NCBI GenBank assembly: GCA_964017145.1
Contig: CAXHKQ010000060.1
Coordinates: 1-15,156 of the forward strand
DNA length: 15,156 nt
Direction: 5' to 3'
Origin: Agrocybe praecox
Lineage: Eukaryota > Basidiomycota > Agaricomycetes > Agaricales > Agrocybaceae
The notes under the pieces: generated by a model
What the model was told of the DNA's origin: nothing
Database searches by the model: none
What the model saw: the letters and a program-made list of their open reading frames with translations, nothing else
Position numbers and translations under genes: made by a program
Shown: piece by piece, positions 8,601 to 15,156 of the stretch
Numbering within the stretch: the stretch's first letter is position 1
Layout: every line of letters starts with the position of its first letter

Positions 8601-11600
8601 CCGCACTGGTTGAACAGCAGCTTGATCAGCTGGCTCATGTTCAGCCGCGTGTACGGATTCGGGTACGAGATGAGCGCCGTGATCAGCGTCACCACCAGCA
8701 CCTCGCTCACCGGATACTGGCCCAGCTTGCTGAACTTCCGGAACCGACACCAGATCAGGTTCGCCTTGATGAAAATCGTGCCGACGACGCCGCCCATGAT
8801 GCCCAGCATCACGAACGGCACCAGCTCGAAGAAGATCCACGGCTTGTTGTACTCGACGTAGAACAGGACGGTGTGCTCGTTGCCGAACGGATTGATCGAG
8901 CGCAGCACGAAGGCGGCGATCAGCGCACAGAAGAACGAGCGCCACAGCGTCTTCAGCGGAAAGTAGTAGGAGACCTCCTCGAGGCTGAACAGGACGCCGC
9001 CGATCGGTGCGCCAAAGGCGACCGAGACGCCGGCGGCGGCCGCGGCGGAGAGGATCTCGCGTTTTTTCGCCTCGTTTTTGCCGTACTTGGGGAAGAGGTA
9101 GGAGAGGATGTTGCCTGCCGGGAGGGGAAAAGAGGGTATAGATTAAATTTGATAATAGCGCCTTTCCACCAACGTCACTTGTCCTACTTTTATGACGAAA
9201 AAAACCAAAACTGGATTATTGTGTTACCCCTCAACATTTTACAATTTGTTATCAATTGTGCTTGTAGCTGTTAATGTTTTCCATTCATTCTTATTCACAT
9301 AGTGAGTTGGGTTTGCCGACAGTGGCCGTTTATGAGTTCACTTTAATGAAAATAGAGGCAAAATAATGATACTCGTCTGAAAGGATTAAAATCAAATGGT
9401 GGATGATATAAGATATAAGCAGTTGAAAATTATTTTGTTTGTATGGGATTATATAAATATATAGCATAGCATCTTTGACTAGCTACAACTTTTCAAAGAG
9501 ATCCCTTATGAAAAAACTGTGGAATATGTTATTCATCGCCTGAATCATCTTCACAATAACAGCTGGGCAGGAAAATTGGTATTGTTTGATAGTAGGACAG
9601 TAGGACACATCTTTCTGATACAATTATTTGTGAATAACAAAATTGTTCCATTGAAGGACAATATACAACATTTGACTTCGATAGGACGTTTGGTTCGTTG
9701 AAAATATAAATTTGATTGAAGCAGTTTTTGTTATTGCGAAGAAATGTGTATCGACGTATTTCATGTCCCTGTAAAAGCACGGTTTTCTAGTGGGAAAAAT
9801 TGCGGCCAAAGCCAAGTGTTATCTCGGTTTCGCCCCAGCCGAGAAAGATATTCGCGATATTTTTTTAAACTCTGGATTGGCCATTTGGTCATTAAGTTTG
9901 ATACGTACTCTAGACGCTCAAAAGTTTAGATTACCGACGAAAACATAAAACAGCCTAAAAATAATTTCGGAAGAATATTGATGAATATTGCTGCTACCCT
10001 AGAGATATAAAAACATATTTGGACATTTCTGAGATATGTTCTTGGTCATGCGAAAGCTCTTGGTAAAATGTCTGCCTATAAAGAAAAAGTTGTTATGCCC
10101 AAATTCGAAGAAATGGTTATGAATTGCAGCCCCATTTACGGAATTATCCGGATTTGACTCTTAGTGAATATTTCATGTTTTCAGACATCTGAAGAATGCT
10201 CGCTATGTAGAGCCTTAACACCGATGAACAATGTATCGCAAAAAAATAATAAAAAAGTAAACGTTCTATTCGAAGGGCTTAGAAAAGTTGTAAAATGGTG
10301 ATTTTAGGTGTACCGTTCTTCAATGAAACTTTGATGATTATTCAAAAATAATTTCATCTAAAATACTACCGAAATCTCTACCAAAACGATACGTATTTCC
10401 AGCCCTACTGTTATACTGCATCTAAACCCAGTGTGACTTTTAAAATTTTGTTCGTAAGGATGAGTAATTTAGGATTGTGTTTGGATACAGTACGGACACA
10501 TGTCGTTTGGCTAATCATGTTTTGATGCAATATCATAGAAAAGTTTTCGGCGACTGGATACAACTTTTAGCCAGTCAAATATACCATATTTCGAAACGCC
10601 CATACACAAACTCAATCTTCAACTGCTCATTACAGAAACACTCTTCGATTGTTCCGATTTCCGATAAACCTCGTAATCTTGTGAACCAAACACGAAACAC
10701 GATTTGTTTTTGAATGGGAAGTAATGTCATTCGAAGTGAAATATTTCTCTCTATGAAAAAATACGTGTATCGTGATTGGGGGAGTATACAAGGGAGGTCA
10801 ATACCTACCAAAATAATTATACATTTTATATTTAAACCTTAAACAACGCTCTTACCTATACAACTCGCAATATGCACCATCGGTCCCTCCTTCCCCAAAC
10901 ACAATCCCGCCGACACCGACAGCATCAGTCCCACCGACTTGATCAGCAGCGTCCACTTCCCCAGGTAGCTCCGAATGATGAATCCGGACAGAATCGTCTT
11001 GATCTCGGGAATACCCGATCCGCACGCGTACGGCGCGAACATCTTCACCAGCGAGGCGCTCAGCGCCGCAAACAGCAGCGCCCACAGCGTGTAGAACAGA
11101 TACGACACAAAGTACGCCAGGGCGCCCTCGCGCCGATGGCCCATAATCTCCGGCCACGTGTTCCACTGCGAGCAGTTGCCCGAGTCGAACGTCGACTCGT
11201 TCGACGACCAGCAGCACTGCTCGCGGTTCAGCCAGAACGCCTGCGGACAGATGCCCAGCTTCAGGTCGGTCATCCAGCTGGCGCCGATGTCGATGACGCC
11301 GGCCACGCAGCCGGACGCGAGGCCGACCAGCAGCACGCACAGCCAGCCGGACCAGGCGTCGTGGGTGCCCTTGATGTAGTCCCAGACGGAGTCCTGCTGC
11401 TTCTTGACGATGTAGCGGTGATGCATGCGATCGCGCGCGATGTCGCGCTGCCAGTCGATGGTGTGGAAGTCCTCGTACGGCATGCCGGGTATGTCCTCGG
11501 CGCCCGAGTCTGTGGCGGAGAGAAAGTAAATATTTGATTAATTAGATGATAGACAATTCATTGGATTATATCAGGTGTAATTTGATTGAAGATCTTCATC

Positions 11601-14600
11601 AGGTTTTCAAATTATTTTGCCTGTTATACAGAGTGGTCACTTTACGACTAACTTTATAAATCATCGGTTTTTCCGACAAAGGCTGACTTTTTCAAAAAAA
11701 TAAATGATGCAATTCGAGAGAGCCATATCTCCGATTTGAAAATATAGTTTGACTTTTCATGAACAAATCACAGTGAATGGTCTAAATTCCATTCCAAAGT
11801 AAGCCGTGCATCTTGTAACATTTCATACCTCGCTCCCTGTACAACTGGATCATTAAGCAACATCAAACTTGAGCATTGCTTTGTTCAAGCATTACAAATA
11901 GAAATAATAATTCACGGAATCACCATTCTCCATATATTAAATTTCCCTTTGTGCTCAAATTCATCAAACGACCTGTTTCAAAAACCTACCCATATTCGTC
12001 CCATAAAACATGATATTATCGTCCGGCTCGCCGCTGTTCTGCCGCTCGAACGCGCTGTGCGGCGGCGACGCCGGCCTCTCGTACGAATGATGTCCGCCGC
12101 CACCACCGCCGCCGCCACCGTTGTGCCCACCACCGCCCACCGACGCAGTCGTCGCACCCGAAAAAGAGCCGTGATGCGTGTACGAGGTGGACGACGGACT
12201 CGGCGTGATGTCGATCATGTCATCGTCGTCGTCGACGAGCGTGACGACGGCGGCGCCCGGCTGGGCCGCCGCTGGCGTCGACAGCGATGTGGTTGTGTTG
12301 CTCATCAGCGGATGTCCGTTGTCCTATAAATGCGGCGAAAAATGCGGTCGATTCAAAAGACAGTCGTGGTATATCGCGAGTACGAAGCGCGCAACAATTA
12401 TTGCAATCGTGTGCACGCTGTATTTTTCCGACACGCGCGATGACCGAAGCGCGATGATTGTGAGACAGGTAGAAAATAAACACTCGGCGAAAACAAACAC
12501 ACACACAAAACGTACACGCACGCGAACAGGTGCGCCGAAAGTGAAATAGTTCATTTGCCAAAATCGCTGGCGTAATGACGAATATGGTGTGTTGGATCGA
12601 CGTGTGAAGCGGAGCTGCTATCACTGCGAATAATTGTGTGTATTACTTTCGTGGCTAGAAGCTACACGACACAAACCGTCCGGCACTGCGCGCGATGATG
12701 CACCTATCTCGTCGTCAAGTACACTTGTATTCGTGTGTCTGGCACAAATATCAGTATCAACGCGCGCTTGTCTGCAAATCGCCGCCGTGTGTGTCTTCGT
12801 CTTACCGCTGCTTGTGCGCTCTCTCTCTCTCTATATACCGCAAAGCGTAGTCATGCAATCACGTGATCATATCCACAAAATTTATATATGCACACCGCAC
12901 ACACAGGTTTACGTTAGGTACTCGTTGGTCGTTCGTCGTCTCGTTGGCGCTTGTTGGTCCGTGATCCATGCCATTCACACATATATTATTATTATTATCT
13001 GCCGCACACTCGCACGCACGCCGCTCACGCTTCGCAATCCGCAATACTACATGGTTCATTAAGCCACGAGAAAATAGGTGTTCACTCTCAAATCGATAAC
13101 TTTTCCCGGAAATTCGAACTTTTGAATGAGGAATGTGAAATGTTCATGACATTTCATCAAATATTATGGTTTAAAGTTATGCCCTTTATTGTAGCACGCG
13201 GTTTTACGAATACGAACAGAGTGAATAAGAAAGAAATTCGTTTCTTGATGTAGAAGGGAACAAGTGCGGCTGGAGCCAGCACATGTTTAATTACGTTTGG
13301 TCCACGCTGTATTCTTTACCAGCCGAATACAAAAATCGAAATTGTTTTTTCAAATGTCCTGCCATTTGAACAGCGAAGAGGTGCATGCAGTCGACGCTAG
13401 AGGATGAAAACCGGTTAAATACGAAAATATTCTTTAATCACTATAGTCGTGGATGGTTCCGCTCTTTTCATATTATTTGGAGTTAAAGTTCCAATGAAAT
13501 TAAATTTATGTAAGGTCATTACGCCTATTTCACATATCATTGAAAAGTAAAAATAAAGTGTGAGAATAATTTGAAAAATGCTATGCTCGGTTTGTCGAGT
13601 ATGAAATATCGGAGAAAAAACAGCTGATTGTTCAACATATAAGCTCCCTAGAACGCGGAATGCTCAAGAGAGCAGCACCAGGTTGACAGAAAATCGACAG
13701 CAGAGTTGAATACTGCAACATGGAAGGATGAATAATTTGAAAATATAAGTTGATTCGACAGAGCGCATCATATTTCCCGGCTATCAAAACATGTTCAATA
13801 AGCAAACACTATTCCTAATGTAGTCTCAGTTTTCGTATTGCAATTTTTAATTTGACAAATTTTGCATGTGAAAACAATATACCGGTTAACCGGTAAAAAC
13901 GGTAAATGGACAATTTCGATTTACCGAAACCGATAAATGGAATCGGTGAGACGTTCGGTAAAATTCGATTATCCGGTTGAAAGAAAATCGACTAAATCAT
14001 TTACCGTTTTATGAAAAAGCCTGTGTAATTGCATTCTCTAGTCGTAGCCTAAATGTGTCAATGTCTGACGAAAACATCAATAAGTCAACTAAATAATGTC
14101 AGAAACCGACAATCGACAAAATAGCCATAATCTATGAATTGGGCTATGAATTGTGGTCTCAGCTACTTTTTTTAAATCTGTATTTGGCCCTTAGTGACTA
14201 TTATTAATATCCACATTATGTATCAAGGAAAAATGGAGACAGTATAAATTGCGAAAAAAGTACCTACATATATTTTCCAAAAATTTGCTACAAATAATTT
14301 CCGAAGGTGATCGTTATGTATAGGGATCGCTCTATTTATGCTTTGGGCATTGAAGGAGACTAGGAGATAACAAAAGTGTTCATACATTTTGTTTTCATCA
14401 TTTTTCCCGGGATTTAATAAAACCATGTATAGTAATGTTTGTGTTGCGTGTCTACGTGCGAATCAACGGGTGTTTACACAACAATATATAAGTAATATCG
14501 GTCGCTCGTTTAATCATGACGACTCCGACGTGGTCACCGCACGTTCATAAAGAGGAGTTCTGTAATATAGTATTGTTATTTCGGGTGCAATTGCGTGTGT

Positions 14601-14844
14601 GTGCGTTATATGCGGGATTGCCTGTGTTTATATAGCCAGCCGTCGAATTACTCACTTTACGCAGCGTCGTCGATTGCGCCGCCTGATAACCGCCGCCTCC
14701 GCCGCTGGTGCCGTGCAGCGGATGATGACCGCTGCCGCCGCCAGCGTTGTTGTGCGCATTGTTCAAGCTGCTGGCGTTGCTGCTGCTGCTCGACGGCGAG
14801 GTGAGCAACGAACGACCGCCACCTTTGAGCGGGAACTTTTCCAT
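2553..14844 (-). CDS. ClC-c: Chloride/proton exchanger of the CLCN3-5 / ClC-c type, complete, 7 coding exons
   Basis: Exons in transcript order are 14844-14656, 12323-11990, 11509-10856, 9114-8227, 7829-7622, 6579-6202 and 2643-2553. They sum to 2,742 nt (913 aa plus stop), and every junction keeps frame with GT..AG. The N-terminus (1-174) is low-complexity. The membrane domain carries GSGIPE (338-343), GKEGP with gating Glu382, SLEE with proton Glu439, and GLFIP (623-627). Both glutamates mean a 2Cl-/H+ antiporter rather than a channel. Lumenal glycosylation sites are Asn278 and Asn286. Two CBS domains follow (about 750-815 and 850-905), and the end [20 protein letters not shown] is typical of insect ClC-c. 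Such exchangers act in endosomes and lysosomes, supporting acidification and chloride loading. Length fits the family. No break was found, although a young LTR element sits in the last intron. The symbol follows the Drosophila orthologue. Confidence 0.95.
2667..2671. repeat. Target-site duplication CATAT, left copy
   Basis: CATAT lies directly before the 5' LTR TG and matches 5887-5891. Confidence 0.92.
2672..2982 (+). repeat. 5' LTR, 311 bp
   Basis: Starts TGTTGATG and ends GATTCCACA. It contains TATATAAG at 2793-2800 as a likely promoter. By eye it matches the 3' LTR base for base. Confidence 0.95.
2793..2800 (+). promoter_or_regulatory. LTR TATA box
   Basis: TATATAAG, followed within about 30 nt by CTAGAGGACTCTAGCG, where transcription of the element could begin. 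The duplicate in the 3' LTR (5697-5704) would fire rightward, away from the ClC last exon. Confidence 0.55.
2983..3651 (+). other. Untranslated leader of the LTR element
   Basis: 669 nt between the 5' LTR and the ORF. It begins GTTTTTCAACG with no obvious tRNA-complementary TGG site. A good splice donor (CACG|GTGAGT) lies at 3514-3519, but I saw no matching acceptor before the ORF. No reliable gene is present; short ORFs here are shadows. Confidence 0.5.
3652..5247 (+). CDS. Chimeric ORF of the LTR element: coiled-coil start, Pao/BEL peptidase remnant, 24-aa repeats
   Basis: 531 codons from ATG 3652 to TAA. Residues 20-70 are heptad-like ([16 protein letters not shown]), as in Gag N-termini. 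Residues 70-200 are Ser/Thr-rich without a zinc knuckle. Residues 218-302 resemble the end of the Pao peptidase (A17) region: [21 protein letters not shown] and [11 protein letters not shown] mirror the family's P-x-I-L-I-G-x-D-N and T-R-L-G-W-x-x-x-G pattern. I see no D-S/T-G catalytic triad. Residues 304-422 are five repeats with core [17 protein letters not shown]. The tail (423-531) is unrecognised. A protein-coding role is plausible because the frame is intact through an identical-LTR element, but the repeat region is open in other frames too, so the evidence is limited. Protease activity is unlikely. Confidence 0.65.
   Translation: MPGTPVNRSPPASSKPPPATDDELAALQRSIDTIMDNVQKTQEADQDQFRQINATLTDMTAMLTAMLAATVTTSAKPPTIAADHSPVSIRSYSEASFPGFAVANTPAVHGSTNCGQRASCGNDGCSRPRHHLLQTSTTDSLNSSNSIVIVPTLGRNPFASNTPQADEQSAAVPDGTLADELYLGGPMSSLELQFFGGYWPTEILRAVSSTMIARSKVQRIGGLHGIPIDKFDQAEPKILVGPNNVHFGVVIRRVSCAVPGPVAVLSRLGWVACGPTRPGPDGEEILYGQTEAADDVNFCFRHVDRVLEPRDDIRAPEMMRTTALIGDRMLVFRDDIRILSILTRTTAQMSVRTLVFRDDIRKRYTKTRTTAQMGVRTLLFRDDIRKRYTKTRTAARDGDIVLWFCDDIQTPHTMMRTTAHFGDRPTFATMGYWRVVNWWVEIEQPQYPPFTIWLAERTITDWRREPNEADLQEPAAKAFADGAEVVKTPSVQMVCAITSFFVVQTTRLCLLSEHTFCDSCVHYCRRQDAVE
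4561..4917 (+). repeat. Five tandem ~72-bp repeats inside the element ORF
   Basis: Units are 4561-4629 (69 bp), 4630-4701, 4702-4773, 4774-4845 and 4846-4917 (72 bp each). Every unit keeps TGACGACATA and most keep GCGCACGACAGCGC. Units 3 and 4 are nearly identical; the outer units are more diverged, consistent with growth from the middle. All lengths are multiples of three, so the ORF stays open. Confidence 0.92.
5131..5188 (+). other. Possible 58-nt intron in the element ORF
   Basis: GTATGT at 5131 and TTGCTTTCAG at 5179-5188 are good splice signals in phase 0. Splicing would replace the last residues (from codon 494) with a different 28-residue tail ending at TGA near 5273. It could equally be chance. 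Confidence 0.3.
5565..5575 (+). promoter_or_regulatory. Polypurine tract of the LTR element
   Basis: GGTGGGTGGGA abuts the TG of the 3' LTR, where plus-strand priming occurs in LTR elements. It is interrupted by two T residues. Confidence 0.5.
5576..5886 (+). repeat. 3' LTR, 311 bp
   Basis: Same length and boundaries as the 5' LTR, offset by 2,904 bp. Its TATATAAG is at 5697-5704. No AATAAA is seen in the LTR, so the poly(A) signal must be a variant. Confidence 0.95.
5887..5891. repeat. Target-site duplication CATAT, right copy
   Basis: CATAT lies directly after the 3' LTR CA. The 5-bp length suits BEL/Pao integrases. Confidence 0.92.
6202..6579 (-). CDS. ClC-c: ClC-c coding exon 6 (CBS1 and most of CBS2)
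   Basis: Residues 758-884. It runs [35 protein letters not shown], then [18 protein letters not shown] and [11 protein letters not shown]. Acceptor CATTCCCAG; donor GG|GTAAGT at 6201-6196. The His at about 785 (KETEHNGYP) aligns with the tyrosine that stacks on ATP in human ClC-5. Confidence 0.92.
6580..7621 (-). other. ClC-c intron 5, 1,042 nt
   Basis: AT-rich. It holds the inverted-repeat element at 6917-7124. The remainder (6600-6900 and 7140-7615) has short ORFs only and nothing recognisable. Confidence 0.8.
6917..7124. mobile_element. Small inverted-repeat element (MITE-like), 208 bp
   Basis: Arms at 6917-6937 and 7104-7124 pair at 18 of 21 positions, including a perfect 13-bp core (AATATGAGCACTG / CAGTGCTCATATT). 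Inside, a 19-bp direct repeat occurs at 6969-6987 and 7049-7067 (18/19). No coding capacity and no clear target duplication were found, so its class is uncertain. Confidence 0.5.
7622..7829 (-). CDS. ClC-c: ClC-c coding exon 5
   Basis: Residues 689-758. The junction gives [15 protein letters not shown], then [22 protein letters not shown], the last helix region and the start of CBS1 ([11 protein letters not shown]). Acceptor ACGACAG; donor AA|GTGAGT at 7621-7616. Confidence 0.9.
7830..8226 (-). other. ClC-c intron 4, 397 nt
   Basis: AT-rich, ending ACCGACGACAG at the acceptor. I see no other feature. Confidence 0.85.
8227..9114 (-). CDS. ClC-c: ClC-c coding exon 4 (second half of the membrane domain)
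   Basis: Residues 393-689, beginning [20 protein letters not shown]. It holds the proton glutamate in [14 protein letters not shown], the [12 protein letters not shown] motif, and GGVTRMT at the end. Acceptor CCCGGCAG (9117-9115 on the plus strand); donor A|GTGAGT at 8226-8221. The upstream GTG-started reading at 8908 is only part of this exon. Confidence 0.93.
9115..10855 (-). other. ClC-c intron 3, 1,741 nt
   Basis: AT-rich. It contains a decayed mariner fragment at about 10099-10298. No feature is recognised at 9130-10090 or 10300-10850; short ORFs there show no family signature. Confidence 0.8.
10099..10298 (+). pseudogene. Mariner transposase C-terminal relic
   Basis: From 10148 one frame reads [14 protein letters not shown], stop, RMLAM, stop, [12 protein letters not shown]. 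This matches the mariner pattern PDLAPSDYxLFSDLKxxLA followed by an N-D-E-x-x-I-A segment, with the final DDD/DDE-type catalytic Asp position turned to Glu. Upstream, AAATTCGAAGAAATGG..GAATTG resembles the usual KI-ELGYEL stretch, frame-shifted. A third frame near 10264 gives FYSKGLEKL. Multiple stops and shifts mean an old, dead copy. Confidence 0.72.
10856..11509 (-). CDS. ClC-c: ClC-c coding exon 3 (first half of the membrane domain)
   Basis: Residues 175-393. It begins [20 protein letters not shown] and includes the first helices, a Cys-rich lumenal loop ([22 protein letters not shown]), GSGIPE and GKEGP with the gating glutamate. The acceptor is CGCCACAG; the donor is G|GTAAGA at 10855. 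Third positions are strongly G/C. Confidence 0.93.
11510..11989 (-). other. ClC-c intron 2, 480 nt
   Basis: About half is the TA-flanked MITE-like element (11629-11839). The rest is AT-rich with no further feature. Confidence 0.82.
11629..11839. mobile_element. MITE-like repeat of 211 bp with TA flanks
   Basis: Begins CAGAGTGGTCAC and ends CTCGCTCCCTG, each edge abutting TA (11627-11628 and 11840-11841). This is the target-site style of Tc1/mariner elements. The ends are only weakly inverted (CAGAGTG against CAGGGAG). Its last 18 bp plus TA recur exactly at 17-36, supporting a dispersed family. It has no ORF. Confidence 0.45.
11990..12323 (-). CDS. ClC-c: ClC-c coding exon 2
   Basis: Codes for residues 64-174: [13 protein letters not shown], an acidic patch [15 protein letters not shown], and a Gly/His-rich run. 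It ends FYGTNM plus one base before donor GTAGGT. The acceptor is TTTATAG, and the codon just upstream in this frame is TAG, so without splicing Met70 (12305-12303) would be the first start. Confidence 0.85.
12819..12888 (-). promoter_or_regulatory. Possible internal ClC-c promoter: TATA box, M-box E-box, GAGA tract
   Basis: On the ClC strand, in order: TATATAAA (12888-12881), the palindrome ATCACGTGAT (12867-12858), and a 14-nt GA repeat (12832-12819). TCACGTGA is the core bound by Mitf/TFEB factors, and GA tracts bind GAGA factor in insects. No strong initiator is seen. Transcripts from here could read into exon 2 and start at Met70. This is inference from motifs. Confidence 0.3.
13881..14010. 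repeat. Foldback repeat rich in CGGTAAA motifs
   Basis: Perfect 13-bp arms AAAACGGTAAATG (13896-13908) and CATTTACCGTTTT (13998-14010) flank further CGGTAAA/TTTACCG and CCGGTT copies. ACCGGTTAACCGGT at 13881-13894 is itself a perfect 14-bp palindrome. No ORF is present. Confidence 0.6.
14118..14370 (+). pseudogene. Second mariner transposase C-terminal relic
   Basis: From 14130 one frame reads IYELGYEL, ten altered residues, LALSDYY, stop, YPHY. This parallels mariner IHELGYELLPHPP..DLAPSDYYLFPH. Near 14328 the frame gives [12 protein letters not shown] and a stop, close to the terminal R-W-x-x-C-I-x-L-E-G-D-Y-V-E of the family. The part between is degraded. It differs from the copy at 10099-10298, so the two are separate insertions. 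Confidence 0.65.
14656..14844 (-). CDS. ClC-c: ClC-c coding exon 1
   Basis: Codes for residues 1-63, starting [16 protein letters not shown] and then Ser-, Asn- and Gly-rich tracts, ending TTLRK in phase 0 before donor GTGAGT (14655-14650). The start is fixed by an in-frame TAG at 14895-14893, 16 codons upstream, with no ATG between. The context CCAATATGG is an acceptable insect start. Confidence 0.85.
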
Positions 14845-14892
14845 ATTGGCACGACGAGTGAGTGGGTGTGTGTCTGTCTGGATGCAATGCGA

Positions 14893-14913
14893 CTAGGACG
14901 ACGGAGGCAGCAT
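14893..14913 (-). other. Upstream ORF in the ClC-c 5' UTR, 6 codons
   Basis: ATG at 14913-14911 reads MLPPSS and stops at TAG 14895-14893, in the same frame as the main ORF. Short uORFs of this kind can lower translation of the main ORF, if the leader includes this position. Confidence 0.4.
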
Positions 14914-15097
14914 CGATGTTGATGCTGGACTAATCAGAGACTGCGACTCGATGCGCGACGTCTGTTGTTTGGGTAATTTTCTGTGGTCGATGCCGCAGGT
15001 TGTTCTACTAAACGTCGAGAGTGAATTGCGTGCTAAATGTATGCACGGCGGAGGATGTGTAACAATCGATTAACTCGCTCGCCCCGCGCACAATGAG

Positions 15098-15127
15098 CAC
15101 TGATGTGGTGAGATGGCGTATATTATA
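15098..15127 (-). promoter_or_regulatory. Candidate ClC-c core promoter at the right edge
   Basis: On the minus strand TATAATATA (15127-15119) is followed by the initiator-like TCAGTG (15103-15098), whose A lies 26 nt from the first T. This is slightly shorter than the usual 30. Starting there would give a 257-nt leader if unspliced. Confidence 0.3.
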
Positions 15128-15156
15128 TGCACTCTTGCCAGCAGCCGTACACCGTC

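Larger units (their letters stand above)
12324..14655 (-). other. ClC-c intron 1, 2,332 nt
   Basis: The exon-proximal 700 bp (12340-13060) is richer in CpG and less AT-rich than other introns and carries promoter-like motifs. Beyond it are a foldback at 13881-14010 and a mariner relic at 14118-14370. Nothing is recognised at 13070-13860. Confidence 0.8.

Noticed and set aside
8298..8945. Long antisense and shifted-frame ORFs over ClC-c exons
   Set aside because: They are shadows caused by GC-rich third positions; their translations are Arg/Ala-rich and lack motifs.
9744..9929. Small ORF in ClC-c intron 3 as a gene or the N-terminal part of the mariner relic
   Set aside because: No mariner N-terminal pattern, splice signals or recognisable domain were found.
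12634..13062. Plus-strand 142-codon ORF in ClC-c intron 1
   Set aside because: Low-complexity Ser/Val/Arg composition from CT and CA repeats; no splice context or family similarity is visible.
2553..14844. ClC-c as a pseudogene because of the LTR insertion
   Set aside because: All seven exons are open and in phase and the acceptor of the last exon is intact; the insertion is purely intronic.
14595..14922. Plus-strand ORFs opposite ClC-c exon 1
   Set aside because: They are the complement of Ser/Gly/Asn codon runs and lack protein character.

Overview
This is eukaryotic, insect-type genomic DNA. The genes are split by GT..AG introns, some only 69-76 nt long. Exons are GC-rich in third positions and sit in AT-rich introns, and the repeats include BEL/Pao and mariner. 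The protein encoded on the minus strand reads like a dipteran ClC-c/CLCN3 chloride-proton exchanger. I read the source as a dipteran, most likely a mosquito (Anopheles-like base composition), but no sequence here fixes the species.

Layout: (1) At 672-2283 on the plus strand are the last four coding exons of a proton-coupled amino acid transporter (SLC36/PAT family). Its N-terminal exons lie off the left edge, and bases 1-671 are its preceding intron, holding a 101-bp tandem duplication. (2) At 2553-14844 on the minus strand is a complete endosomal/lysosomal-type ClC transporter gene. Its seven coding exons join in phase into 913 codons plus stop. It has the gating glutamate, the proton glutamate, the GSGIPE and GxFIP motifs and two CBS domains. 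The two genes converge tail to tail, 269 bp apart. The ClC start is confirmed by an in-frame upstream stop, and a possible promoter lies at the right edge.

(3) The last ClC intron carries a 3,215-bp LTR retrotransposon at 2672-5886. Its 311-bp LTRs look identical by eye, it ends in TG..CA, and it is flanked by a 5-bp CATAT duplication, so the insertion is recent. It lies antisense to the ClC gene and only 28 bp from the final splice acceptor. Its single ORF (531 aa) joins a coiled-coil-like N-terminus to a fragment of a Pao/BEL peptidase region and five in-frame ~72-bp repeats. There is no reverse transcriptase, RNase H or integrase, so it is a deleted, non-autonomous element.

(4) The other ClC introns hold older debris: two decayed mariner transposase C-terminal fragments (near 10100-10300 and 14118-14370), an inverted-repeat element (6917-7124), a TA-flanked MITE-like element (11629-11839) whose end sequence recurs at the window's left edge, and a CGGTAAA-rich foldback (13881-14010). 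Part of intron 1 (about 12340-12900) has a TATA box, an M-box-type E-box and a GAGA tract on the ClC strand. It may be an internal promoter giving a shorter isoform.

The two host genes do not form a pathway. Both are membrane transporters that use proton gradients, one for amino acids and one for chloride in acidic compartments. The features most worth following up are the young, chimeric BEL-derived element and its position between the probable branch site and the acceptor of an apparently intact gene.
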